Below are positions 1 through 10,643 of a DNA stretch of 64,000 nt, piece by piece (within the stretch, counting starts at the first letter, position 1; each line of letters starts with the position of its first letter). The notes beneath the pieces were generated by a model. That model ran no database searches. It was given only the letters and a program-made list of their open reading frames with translations, and had not been told where the DNA came from. The position numbers and the translations under genes are program-made. The DNA comes from Chrysomallon squamiferum (taxonomy: Eukaryota > Mollusca > Gastropoda > Neomphalida > Peltospiridae): positions 16,115,172-16,179,171 of the forward strand of contig CM022669.1 in the NCBI GenBank assembly GCA_012295275.1, given 5' to 3'.

Positions 1-1825
1 CACCACCACCATTACTACTACAGATACTGCTATAACATTAATAATATCAACAACAACAACAAAAAGAACAACACAATGTTTTATTGTTGCTGCTTCTTCT
101 TGTCATCATCATCATCAACATCGACACCATCACCATCACATCATTATCATCACAATCTTCTTTTGATAGCATATTCACTTAGAATATTACTTCAGCTACC
201 ACAGTGACGTGCATTCGGGCACCTTTTCTACAACCTAGCTCTAACTTGTGCAGGGTACGAGTTGCAGCTTTGACTAGATCAGTCTACGGGTAACAGGCTT
301 TTTACTTCTTAAAGCTCACAGCTACTAAACTTAGAATTTCACTCCTTCTCGGACGCTGCTTTTAAAATAAACTGGGCTCACTTCTGCTGCGCTAATGAAA
401 CGAAAGTCAGTGATTGAGTTGTTACAAATTTATAACGTAATTTTAATTGGGACATATGCAGTAATTATTTCTAATTCATCTTATAATCTCTTTTTTTTTT
501 TTTAATCACGCGTTAACCTCCCTGTCGAAGTTAGGATAATAATCAACACATATTATCAATTTGTCTGTAACGAAGACAAATACGTTTTAGAAGTTCACTG
601 ACCAGGGGCAGTCGAACGTTCGTGTGTAATTAATTACACTGAATTAATGGTGCATGTCGAAAACAAATCAACGCGACAGATGTTAATGATGAATCCGTGT
701 CAATGTGATTATGCTGGCTTAATTGTTTAACTATAGATTTAAGGTAAACGTTCTGAAGTCGAATGTGAAAAATACCGATCATGAAAAGTTGTTAACATTC
801 TGAGAGGTGCTCGAATCTGAAATAACAAACACACGACCCAGCTAGAAGAGATGCTGCCTAAAGTGGCGGATTATGATGTAATTATTTAGAACAAAATTAA
901 TGAAATATTTCTAAGTTAGATACGGGGGACAAACAAACCATAAGACATCGTATGGATAAAACTCGTCGAAAATCTGGTTATCACATTATTTTAAATTGAA
1001 GGTCGAGTACTCCAGATTGTTTGTAAAAATGAATGGAGAAGTTATATTATTAGCATGCTCAGCTCACTTAATATTAAAATAAAATATCAATACTGTTCAT
1101 TTCGTTTATTGTGCAGGTTACAGGTTCAATCATTTATCCCAAAATTAAAATAACTGAGAGAGACTAGTAGTATTTAATTATGCAGGTCAAAACATTTTAA
1201 GAACTTTCTGTGAACATAACCATACAAACAATGAAGTAATAAATTTAATTCTGCCAAGAGATTGGTTACATCTTTTCAGTGAGCAGTAACACATACGTAT
1301 GCTTGATATGTGTATTAAACGACACAAGAACATATAAATCAGGGCCATTGTCAAACACGGGGCTTTAAGAAACAACAAAATTACCTGTTCGTGTTACCCG
1401 AAACGCCTCAGTTGTAAACACTCAACATAAGTACAGTCCGTTCTAAAACTGAAATAATTGTTCTCCCGACCAGTTCAAAAGTAGACTAAAACGCTAAATC
1501 ATTGTACAAGATATGAAACCTCTTCCGTAATATAATACACGGCAGAGTTAAAGGACCAGCTGAAAACCATACCTAAGAAGATTTGTTTTTAATTTTTTAA
1601 ATTTTTTTTTTTATCATCATCAACATCTTAACGAGGATTATTGTGCATAGATAGTTCAAGTTTCTGAACGTTGTCTTTTACATTATCAGTAATACCTTGA
1701 CTGCTTTCATTCAACTGAACATCAGTGTTTTGAAAATAATTTCAAAGGTACTACATTTGTTTTTTCTATCTTTTTTTTTTTTTTTTTAAATAAACCAGTT
1801 GTTGATGTTCTTCCGTTACTGAAGG

Positions 1826-1862
<37 letters not shown>

Positions 1863-1889
1863 TAAAAAAAAAAAAAAAAATTACTTTTG

Positions 1890-1922
<33 letters not shown>

Positions 1923-2486
1923 TTTTTTTTTTTTTTTTTTTTTTTTATTTTTTTTTTAAATAAACGAAAACGACAACAAACAACAAATGTCCCCGAACAT
2001 AAATAACCGGTGAATCGAAACTGCGGTGAATAGTAAGAGCAGCTGTAGAATGAACAGAAGCAGAAACGATTGCTACATTACAAGTAATGGTAGCAGTAGT
2101 ACTAACAGAAGTATTAGCAGTAGTATTAGCAGAACTATATCGTAACAGTAGGAATAGTTGTAATAGTAGCATTAGCTGTCGTTGTAGCAAATGTAGTAGT
2201 TATTATAGTACAGTATAGTAATAGTAGTAGTGGTAGCAATAGTACTAGTAGTAGTAGTAGAAGCAGCAGCAGCAATAGCAGTAACAGTAGTCACAGCAAA
2301 AAGAGGTATAATAGGAAAAAGAAGAAAAGTATATTTTAAGAGTGTGCTTTATATTCTATGCTTTTATTATTACTTAAGAGAATAATTTTGTTGTTATGGT
2401 TTTTTTTGTTTACGACCACTACAACATATTGTGCATGATATGCAGAATAAAACTTGACTACCACTTCGTTTCATCGAAGATAAACT
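1..2486. other. Intergenic, no gene seen; simple repeats
   Basis: I see no gene here. Positions 1831-1946 hold poly-A runs, a (TTA)n tract and a poly-T run. Positions about 2030-2300 are a degenerate period-3 stretch of AGT/AGC/AAT-type triplets. Short open frames in this stretch are low-complexity and are not credible proteins. The interval lies downstream of the reverse-strand gene FUT-1 and may hold its 3' UTR; no clear polyadenylation signal stood out. Confidence 0.6.
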
Positions 2487-3617
2487 TCAACTGAACTTCT
2501 TTGGACTATGACATGTATTCTCGTGCCACCATCTATACACATTTTCATACGTTTTAGCATGTTTATCAACATCGAACAGTCTTTTGCAGAGTTCACAAGC
2601 GCCCACATTCTGCCTTCCAAAAGTGTAGTGATTTTTCCACTTAAAATATTCGACATACGCCGTGTTGTTTTTGTCCAGGTAAAGAAGATATTCGCCAAGT
2701 TCGTTTGGACTCTTAAAATCCGCCGTGTTGATGTGCGACTTCGGTGGCAAAATTTTAGAATACTTCGCACCACCTCTCACCACAGGAACGATGTTCTCTC
2801 GCATGAAGTCGAATAATTTTTCACTGACGTAGTCGTGACACAGAGTGTTTTCGAATGATAAGTAAAACTTGTACTGTCTAGAAATCCACCTTATGCAGTC
2901 ATTACGTTCTTTCCCAACACACGTCAGATTACCGCATGTTCCAAATATGTCGACAGAAATTGTCTTTCGAAGTTGCTGGACGTAACTGAACCGACGGCTG
3001 GGGGTACTGCAGTGACTGACCAACCAAGCCACAGGTTTAGATTTGTTCAGTGTTGTTAAAGGAAAAACTAAATTTTCACGTTTCTTCCTCTTAACGATAC
3101 TTCCGTACGGATAATGAATATCAGAATCGTGTCTGTATGTCATAGTCCAGTTTATCATATTTTTCCATTTCTTTGTGACGAAGGTGAAATCTGAAGAATA
3201 AGGCGGAGGCTCCATGTTAAAATAAACCCAAATCTGGCCCGGGGATCGGGCAGGTAAAAATATGTCTGCGTAGCTTGCTGCATAAAATATGACGGCTTCA
3301 AAACTAGTTAAGTTCTTGCTAGATCTCTGAAGTGTGCACTTTGCTGGACAGGAATCGAGTTCCTTCTTTGCTTGTACAAACCAAGGCCATCTTGGACAGT
3401 TTTTGATTAATATTGATTTGTTCAAAATGGTTCTATTGTTCTTGTAACTAAGATGGCCTTCTGTTATTCTGTTAAGAGTAAACGTAAAATAATTCGTAAA
3501 TTTTACATCCACAAACCTGGCAGAATGCGGCCGTTTAGTTTCGATGTACTGCAACACCAAGTAAATATACGAGACGGAGGAAATAGCCAGCATTGTAAAT
3601 GTTGATTTAGGATACAT
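2487..3617 (-). CDS. FUT-1: alpha-1,3-fucosyltransferase (GT10), type II membrane protein
   Basis: This 376-residue protein should transfer fucose from GDP-fucose to an N-acetylglucosamine-type acceptor in the Golgi lumen. A short cytosolic tail and signal anchor (about residues 7-24) are followed by a stem with potential N-glycosylation sites and a GT10 catalytic domain from about residue 76. The family block NWTMTYRHDSD begins at residue 156 and the donor-site motif FYLSFENTLCHDYVSEKLF spans 251-269. A C-terminal CELC and a WWHENTC segment match its neighbours. The ATG is the first in frame: a TAA lies in frame at 3650-3648, and a poly-pyrimidine AACAG acceptor ends at 3669, so a 5' UTR intron is likely. 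It is the most divergent intact copy here (MEPPPY where the others read LESP or IESP; C-terminus SPKKFS). Family assignment is secure; the exact linkage made cannot be read. Confidence 0.92.
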   Translation of the reverse strand: MYPKSTFTMLAISSVSYIYLVLQYIETKRPHSARFVDVKFTNYFTFTLNRITEGHLSYKNNRTILNKSILIKNCPRWPWFVQAKKELDSCPAKCTLQRSSKNLTSFEAVIFYAASYADIFLPARSPGQIWVYFNMEPPPYSSDFTFVTKKWKNMINWTMTYRHDSDIHYPYGSIVKRKKRENLVFPLTTLNKSKPVAWLVSHCSTPSRRFSYVQQLRKTISVDIFGTCGNLTCVGKERNDCIRWISRQYKFYLSFENTLCHDYVSEKLFDFMRENIVPVVRGGAKYSKILPPKSHINTADFKSPNELGEYLLYLDKNNTAYVEYFKWKNHYTFGRQNVGACELCKRLFDVDKHAKTYENVYRWWHENTCHSPKKFS

Positions 3618-3668
3618 TTTCTTTTCTTTTCTTTTTTTCTTTTTTGGTTAGATTAGTTCATAATATAT
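3618..3668 (-). promoter_or_regulatory. FUT-1 5' UTR piece after a 3' splice site
   Basis: On the reverse strand a long T-run followed by AACAG ends at 3669, which is a good 3' splice site. The 51 nt up to the ATG at 3617 are purine-rich (AAAGA/AAAAG) and contain an out-of-frame two-codon upstream ORF (ATG AAC TAA) and an in-frame TAA. The upstream leader exon was not identified. Confidence 0.5.
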
Positions 3669-3704
3669 CTGTTAAAAAAAAAAAAAATGATAATGATAAT
3701 GATA

Positions 3705-3737
<33 letters not shown>

Positions 3738-4877
3738 AATAAATAAATAAATAAATATATAAGGGAAAAACAGAGATTATCCTATATTACAGTCTGTTCT
3801 CTGACATAATTATGATTTCACACACGCACACACGCGCGTACTCAGACACACACACACACACATGCACTCAGGGACACACATAAACACACACACATAAAAC
3901 ATTCACATCCATGTAGATATATAATTTATATACAAACATTACTAATTATTATTAAAGGGTAAAATGAACTTAAATCCTTCTGTATGTTACATGTCTTGTT
4001 ACCGTTTTTCTTACCTACGTTTCAAACATTTCAAATTTTTATTTTTTATTACTATTCTGAAGAAATCGGCCATTTTGTTTCCGCCATTTGGACCTGTTTG
4101 ATTCCTGCGAAACTGTAATCGGTTACAGAAAGGGCTTTTTTATTTATTTTCTATTATTAGTCTTTATTTTTCTCTGTATTGTCAAGCAGTTATCCAAATT
4201 ACCATAAACAACATAGCCTGTTGTTATCAAACATAAACAACACACTTTTAACTTATAAAATAAAAAGAAATTGTAAACTATTGTTTATTATATAAAAATC
4301 CGAGGGCTGAATCGATTCAGCTCTTAATCCATTATAAGCGAACACGACAATAGAATGTTTCTATTTTTAGGTTGTTATACACTCAGAAATCACGTTTCTG
4401 CAATGCTTAACAAAAGTGAACTAGCCAAGCTCCTCATGTTCAATAATTCAGTATGAAATTGTTATTTTATGACATTTTTTTCTTTTGGTGTAAATCGAAT
4501 GAGAGGAAAATATATAATTTTACAACTTACGTAACAACGAACAGATTTACACTGATGTCATAATGTTAAATAAACAAAAGCTGATGACGTCAACAGTTTT
4601 GATGTCACATGGTATTATTATGGCGAAGATGACTATTACTACTATTACTACTTCTGTTACTAGTACTATTTTGCTCTATCGTGTGACTGAGTTGAAAAGT
4701 CTTTCGAAAGGTAAAGCGAATGAATATAACGAGATGGCGAAGACAACTTACATAACCAACTAGCACTTACGTCCATCCTTATGACAGCGCCAAACAATAA
4801 ATAGTCTAGAATTTATTACCTAGTTTGTTGTTTTTTGTTGTTGTTGTTTTTTTGTTTGTTTATTATTATTATTATTA

Positions 4878-4912
<35 letters not shown>

Positions 4913-6759
4913 TTTTTTCTTTTTTCTAATGCATCTTATTAATTATAATGACAGCTACAAAACAGGACTAGACTAGTAACATCAATTATTAATTTTGGTT
5001 ATAAATTTTGATTACTAACTACCATTTCCTTGTACGGTATTTTTCATACAAACGATGCAGGACATCGAGGACAAGGTATTTACATAACAGGATCGTCTTA
5101 CAAAAGCTTATGTTCAGATACACATATCTGAAATAATATCTGTTTACAAACTGCCGCGTGATTAACCTTGAACCAAAAACTACTGTAAGTGTATTACCGG
5201 CAGAGCTCCATTGAACACTGAACAATGAACACGAATGATGAACAATGAACATGAACGCCTCCTGTGAATTAAAAGAGAAATGGTTCCAGATATCATTAAA
5301 TGAAACAAAAATAATTTGCATAGAATAATTTGTTAAAAAGGATAAATATACGAAACATTCAAATATATTTTCATCCGAATTAATCATCCACGCATGTTCA
5401 TTTTAAATTTGGTATTGTATATCTGTAATACATTCTTCTCTACACTGTAAACCTACAGTTTTGGGGAATAAATCCATCGTTAAATTCATTGTTATTGTGT
5501 AAAATCATCAACATGTTTGCTCCGGCTAAATGTAGAAAATGCAATTTTAAAATGTGTTTTTTATATTTGAAATTAACACCTATTTGAATTAATTTTCCTA
5601 ACGTGTCACACATATTTGTTGTATATAAAAATAAAAAAAATAAAATAAAAAAAAAAAAAAAAAAAAAAATAAATAAATAAATAAAAAAAACAAAAAAAAA
5701 CAAGTATCTAATTACTTTACTATAGAGTTAAATATTTAATATTATCAGTATGTGTTTCCTTTCAATTCAACGACCCTTTACTTAACACAATCACACAGGC
5801 CCCGAACGAGCTTAATCTGATCATGAAGCTTTATATCAGTTAGTAAAACCAAATAAATAAATAAATAAATAAAACAGAAAACGATAACAACAAAAACAAC
5901 AAAAGCAACAACAATAATGATAACTGAAGAAATGAGTTCTTTCATTATCTGACTGGACATTAGATTTTGTTGTTGTTGTTATTATTAATATTATTATTAT
6001 TATTATTATTATTGCTCTGTTGAGATTTTTAAATTTAATTTTGTAATTTTAATTAACGAATATACGATTCATCGCTCTCTGTCACAAAATATTAATTAGG
6101 TGTAATTAATTATACACGAACAACAGTCAGAGGTCTAAGATTTTCTCTCTCTGAACACCGATAGAAAAAAGTCTTCGTTATCGACAAACAGTAAGCTACA
6201 AACATGGACATAAGCTACAAACATGGACATATTCAATTCTACAGTCCAGTTAAAGAGTCTACTTCTTGTTAGGTGTACAGATTCGTTTATAGCAAGGTCC
6301 ATTTTAATTAATTTCCTGATCTCTAGAACAAAATCTTCAAATGAAGAGATAGCAGACATTTGCAGAGAATTCAATAAAAACTATGCTGAAAATGAATAAC
6401 TGAATAACGGAATAAAATGGTGCAAAACAGTGAAACATTATTTTACTGTTTAAACTCATTTGATTTTTATTCATCCAAATGGAATGTAAAATAAATAAAT
6501 AAATAATAAACAGATAAATATTCTAAATCAGTTATTCTTTATAAACACGCAGTTAGTTCATTTGTTTTAAAAAAAAAAATAAAATAAAATAAAAATAAAT
6601 AAAAAATAAAACAAACAAATAAAAAAATCACTTATTCTTATTTATTTGTTAGTTCGTAAATTTAAAAATAACAACAAAAAAAACGTACTAAGAAAATATT
6701 AAAAATAAAAAACAAACAAATAAAAATATCAGAATTAATATTTCATAATCATATGAATA

Positions 6760-6812
<53 letters not shown>

Positions 6813-6845
6813 GTTTTTTTATTTATTTATTTATTTATTTATTTA

Positions 6846-6890
<45 letters not shown>

Positions 6891-7186
6891 GTTACTATTA
6901 TTATTATTATTTTATTTTATTTTATTTATTTATTTATTTATTTATTTATTTTTTTGTAAAGAAAAAAGATAACGAACTGGTTTGTTTTCTCAAATTTGGT
7001 AAATCAGTTTTAAACATTTTAAGATTTGACTGAACAAGTAGTATATGCTCGTCGTAATAGTTCTTAACTAACAAATGGCATGAGACTAAAATGTTGGTTT
7101 TAATGCATGTTACAGTATGAAAAACTGAATAATTTGCCAGGAAACACACACAGATACACACACACATACTTATTATTATAATTATA

Positions 7187-7275
<89 letters not shown>

Positions 7276-7310
7276 CATTATTATTATTATTATATATTTT
7301 GTTTTTTCGG
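3669..7310. repeat. Intergenic; older copy of the class A spacer plus microsatellites
   Basis: No gene was recognised. From about 4150 to 6420 the sequence is a diverged copy of the spacer found in the 5.65-kb units (compare 10971-12830). Shared landmarks are the TTTTTCTCTGTATTGTCAAG start, the GTGTAATTAATTATACAC-like segment near 6100 and the GAACGAGCTTAATCTGATCA segment near 5806. It therefore records an older duplication of the same FUT-plus-spacer unit. Microsatellites: ATT near 3708-3736 and 4860-4910, poly-A/AAAT near 5633-5690, TA near 6761-6810, TTTA/ATT at 6820-6957, and a long ATT array at about 7171-7292. Short open frames here are low-complexity or diverged spacer. Confidence 0.6.
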
Positions 7311-7334
7311 ATTCACAATTTCATTATAATGATA

Positions 7335-8504
7335 TTAAACCAAATCCTTTGCAGGGTAGCATGTATTACGATGCCACCAGTCATAAACATTATGATAAAC
7401 TTTGGTTTGTTTAGAAAGCTCCCACAGTTTGTGGCACAGTTTACATATGCCAACAGAATTCTTTTTAGGCTTGTAATAATTTTTCCACTCAAGATATTCT
7501 ACGTAGGCTGTGACATTTCTGTCTAAATAAAGAAGATACTCAGCAAGTTGTTTAGGACTCTTGAAATCGGCAACATTGATGTAAGACTTTGGAGGCAAAA
7601 TTTGACTATAATTTGCTCCACCTCTGACTACGACCACAATGTCTAATTGCATATAGCCGAATGCTTTTTCTGTTATATAGTCATCACATAGACTATTTTC
7701 AAACGATAAGTAAAACTTGTAATCCCTACTAAGTATTGAATTGCACTTCTTTTGCTCGTTCCTGCCACATTTTTTGATTCCACACATACCAAATATGTCG
7801 ATGGAAATATATTTTTTCAGCTGCCGTACATACTGTTCTCTCTTACTTGGCGTACCACAGTGACTAACAAACCATGCAACTTGCTTGGTTTTATTCTTCA
7901 CGCTTGGTAAGAAGTTGAAATTTTCCTTTTTCTCCCTTTTCGTTAAAGCTCCGTAAAAATAAGTCACCTCCGAGTCTCTCCTGTATGTCATCGTCCAGTT
8001 TATTACGTTCTTCCAAGGTGCTCTATTGAAATTGAAATCTCCTGAATGATCTGGTGACTCCAGACAGAAATAAACCCAAACTTGTCCGGCCTCTTTATGA
8101 GGAGGAGAATCTTTTTCAAAACCCACAGCGTAAAATATAACAGCTTGAACATTGCTGATGTTTCTGCGTGGTTTAAGAAGTGTACAGTTGGCAGAACAGG
8201 ACTTAAGTTCTTCGACTGCCATTTCGTACCACGACCAGTTGATGCGGTTCTTTAATAAAATTAGTTTGCTCGGCTGTGAGTCCGTGTTCCGACTTATCAG
8301 CTTACTGTTATTTAAATAATTACGTGTTTCTCCATACCGTTCAGTAAAGTTCTTAAGAATTTCCCACGTTGAATGAAATTCAGTTTTCGAACAAAATATG
8401 AACAGGAGAGATGACACTATTCCAATAGATGTAATAAGACGAAAACATCTTGTGGGTCTGAAAAATAAAATAAATAAAAAATAAATAAATAAATAAATAA
8501 ATAA

Positions 8505-8600
<96 letters not shown>

Positions 8601-8948
8601 TCAACACTATACAAGTTATTAATTATTATTTTTTGTAATGTTTATTCCATTATGGTATGATTAACTTTTAGCTGGAAAAATCACACTGGTATATAATAAG
8701 TGATGCTGAATTTTAGAATAAATTGCTCTCCACAAATACATTTAGTATTTTTTTCTTCTTTTTATAAATTCTTTGTCGTTACATCTGTGTATTCGATAGT
8801 TATAATATTTAAGAGGATTTTACATTATATTTCAAAGTACTTTTGTGTTTATTTATTTATTTAGTTATCATCATCATCATCATCATTATGCTTTTATTTA
8901 TTTCTTTAGTAGAATAAAATGACTTTACCTCAGCTTCTGAAATGCCAT
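7335..8948 (-). CDS. FUT-2: class A alpha-1,3-fucosyltransferase (GT10), two coding exons
   Basis: The coding sequence joins exon 1 (8948-8929, 20 nt, encoding MAFQKL plus two bases of the next codon) to exon 2 (8457-7335). The intron has a GTAAAG donor and a TTTTTCAG acceptor. The frame is kept exactly, giving 380 residues, the same length as FUT-8 and FUT-9. Exon 1 is supported because all class A copies keep a 20-nt ATG exon with the same phase. Residues about 13-28 form the signal anchor; the catalytic domain follows from about residue 80. NWTMTYRRDSE lies at 160-170 and FYLSFENSLCDDYITEKAF at 255-273, followed by VVRGGANYSQILPPKSYIN. Potential N-glycosylation sites are near 97, 106, 160, 195, 289 and 321. 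No stops or frameshifts were seen. It is expected to act in the Golgi with GDP-fucose as donor. Confidence 0.92.
8458..8928 (-). repeat. FUT-2 intron with long (AAT)n array
   Basis: The 471-nt intron between the two coding exons carries an (AAAT)n stretch (about 8466-8505) and then an (AAT)n array to about 8600, close to the 3' splice site. On the reverse strand the array reads as poly-Tyr or poly-Leu; those open frames are not genes. Confidence 0.8.
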
Positions 8949-9105
8949 CTTGTGACTCTAATAAGCTACACAAATCGTTGCCTTTATTGTAAGCTATCCA
9001 TTTACAATAAAAACATAAAACTAATTAAAAAATAAAATACAATATTCGTAAAAAAGAAAGACTTCAACAGCAGCAGCAACACAAAAAGATGACGATAACA
9101 ATAAT

Positions 9106-9122
9106 AATAATAAGAAGAAGAA

Positions 9123-9153
<31 letters not shown>

Positions 9154-9155
9154 AA
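9106..9155. repeat. (AAT)n/(AAG)n microsatellite
   Basis: An AAT run passes into AAG repeats. It lies in the presumed leader intron of FUT-2. The equivalent tracts in units 2 and 3 (about 14726-14786 and 20396-20453) differ in length. Confidence 0.85.
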
Positions 9156-9397
9156 AATAACATAAAATAAAATACAGAAAGAAAAACTACAAAAATTAAA
9201 GGTGCATGAAATAAAAGTAAAACAAAACACTGTTGTATCGTAAATATCCTGGTATACCGAAAATTCTAGCCTGATTGTATAAAGTTCAGTTCTATTCAGT
9301 CGGATATTTTCAAAAGCATTGAAATAATTTTAATACATAAGAAATAAAATAAAATAAAATAGGAAAAAAGTAAGAAATGACACAGTAAATGACTTAC

Positions 9398-9530
9398 GTT
9401 AATGTTGTCTTCATTCACTCTACAGCTGTCTCATATATTCGCTGATCAGTTTGTCTTTGAAGAGAAAGCAAACGACATCGACAACTGAACAGTTAAGCGA
9501 GATTTTACAGTGGTAACTGCACACGATTAC
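9398..9530 (-). other. Leader (5' UTR) exon of FUT-2, 5' end uncertain
   Basis: Reverse-strand sequence ends with GACAACATTAAC followed by a consensus GTAAGT donor at 9397. This block recurs at the same place in units 2 and 3 and, inverted or diverged, upstream of class B genes, with the donor kept. That conservation suggests a non-coding first exon. A possible 3' splice site (TTATTAG) lies about 10 nt before the ATG of exon 1. The transcription start is not visible; the 5' limit is where I can still follow similarity. Confidence 0.5.
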
Positions 9531-10079
9531 AAGAGTGAACAATTAAACAAGACACTGAATACAAAGCTCGATATAAATTTGTCAGTTAATCAAAACAAAA
9601 GACGATCTGTATCAGTAAAATATTATTAAGTTTTACGACTAACTGAAATAAAAGACATGTATTTATGCTCTTTAAACATGGTTATGTGCAGTATGGCGTC
9701 ATTCTTTTTATTATATAAGTAAATCTCAGAATAAAATATAACCAGCTGTTCAAGTTTTTATGATCGACTTCTAAGGCTTATTTTAATCTCACATTACACT
9801 CTTTATCAGTTTCGATCGGAATATTGACAAAAGTAAAAGTTATACATAACTCCCAGTTCTAGTTTCCTTCATGAGAACGTACAACTGATAATGTCAGAAG
9901 TATTTTTCAGAGTCTGAAATTGATAATAATTAGATAAATAAATTATTTATTTCAAATGTGTTGGATTCAAAATATTTTACTGAATGTGTCTATTCCAGTT
10001 TTATTCATCGTTTTTTTAAATAAAAAAAATGATAAATATTGTATAAAAAGAATAAATGAAAGAGAATGTAACGAAATAA

Positions 10080-10598
10080 ACTGGTTTTGTACAGCGTATA
10101 TATGTTGGAGATCAGACAAATTATTTTAACGCCTTCGGCTGGAGTTACAGCCTTTATCGACACCTCCTGTTTCAGTCTGATACATATCGTTGAAGTACTA
10201 CGCTCGTACTGTCTACCCAAATCGACTACATGCACATCTCGCTCATGTTTTTTTTAATGATTTAATGCTTTAATTCAATGGACATCATCCGCTTCTTCTT
10301 TTCAGCACTGTCCTTTGCACTCACTTTCTTACGATCTATGGTCAGAAAAAGAAATTTGGCAAAATACTGGACACAACGCAACAGAGATGCTTCCGCGGCG
10401 AAGTAACCACGAGAAGTAAACGAGTGAACGAGTGAGACGCGTGATGCTGGTCGGATGGTGTGTTGTTCGATGCGCCAACTAGAGGCGGCGTACGTGAAGT
10501 TCGCTCGTAGCTCGGATTTCGACTCTCAACTCAAAGCGAAAAATCGACCATGCGACTCGGAAAACTCGTAAGTTGGGGCATACGTAAGTCAAGGTGCC

Positions 10599-10600
<2 letters not shown>
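10080..10600 (-). mobile_element. Tigger/pogo-type transposon fragment, unit 1
   Basis: The reverse strand starts near 10600 with CTTGACTTACG and GCCCCAACTTACGAGTTTTC, typical of the 5' end of Tigger-family elements. It then encodes the start of a transposase with a CENP-B/psq-type helix-turn-helix: KKKRMMSIEL, then VVDLGRQYERSTSTICIRLK and IKAVTPAEGVK. The remaining transposase is absent, so this is a dead 5' fragment. A T-run indel near 10250 breaks the frame in this copy. Confidence 0.75.

Positions 10601-10640
<40 letters not shown>
10601..10640. repeat. (GT)n microsatellite next to the Tigger end
   Basis: A TG repeat abuts the Tigger 5' end. Unit 2 (about 16239-16260) and unit 3 (about 21896-21934) hold the same tract at different lengths. 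Confidence 0.85.

Positions 10641-10643
<3 letters not shown>

Noticed and set aside
8415-8417. Start of FUT-2 at position 8417
   Set aside because: That codon is GTG, not a eukaryotic start; the spliced upstream ATG exon is better supported.
8380-8614. Poly-Tyr and poly-Leu proteins over AAT arrays (also near 19661-19909, 47046-47339, 46992-47197)
   Set aside because: These are translations of (AAT)n microsatellites in introns or spacers; frames are open only because the repeat lacks stops.
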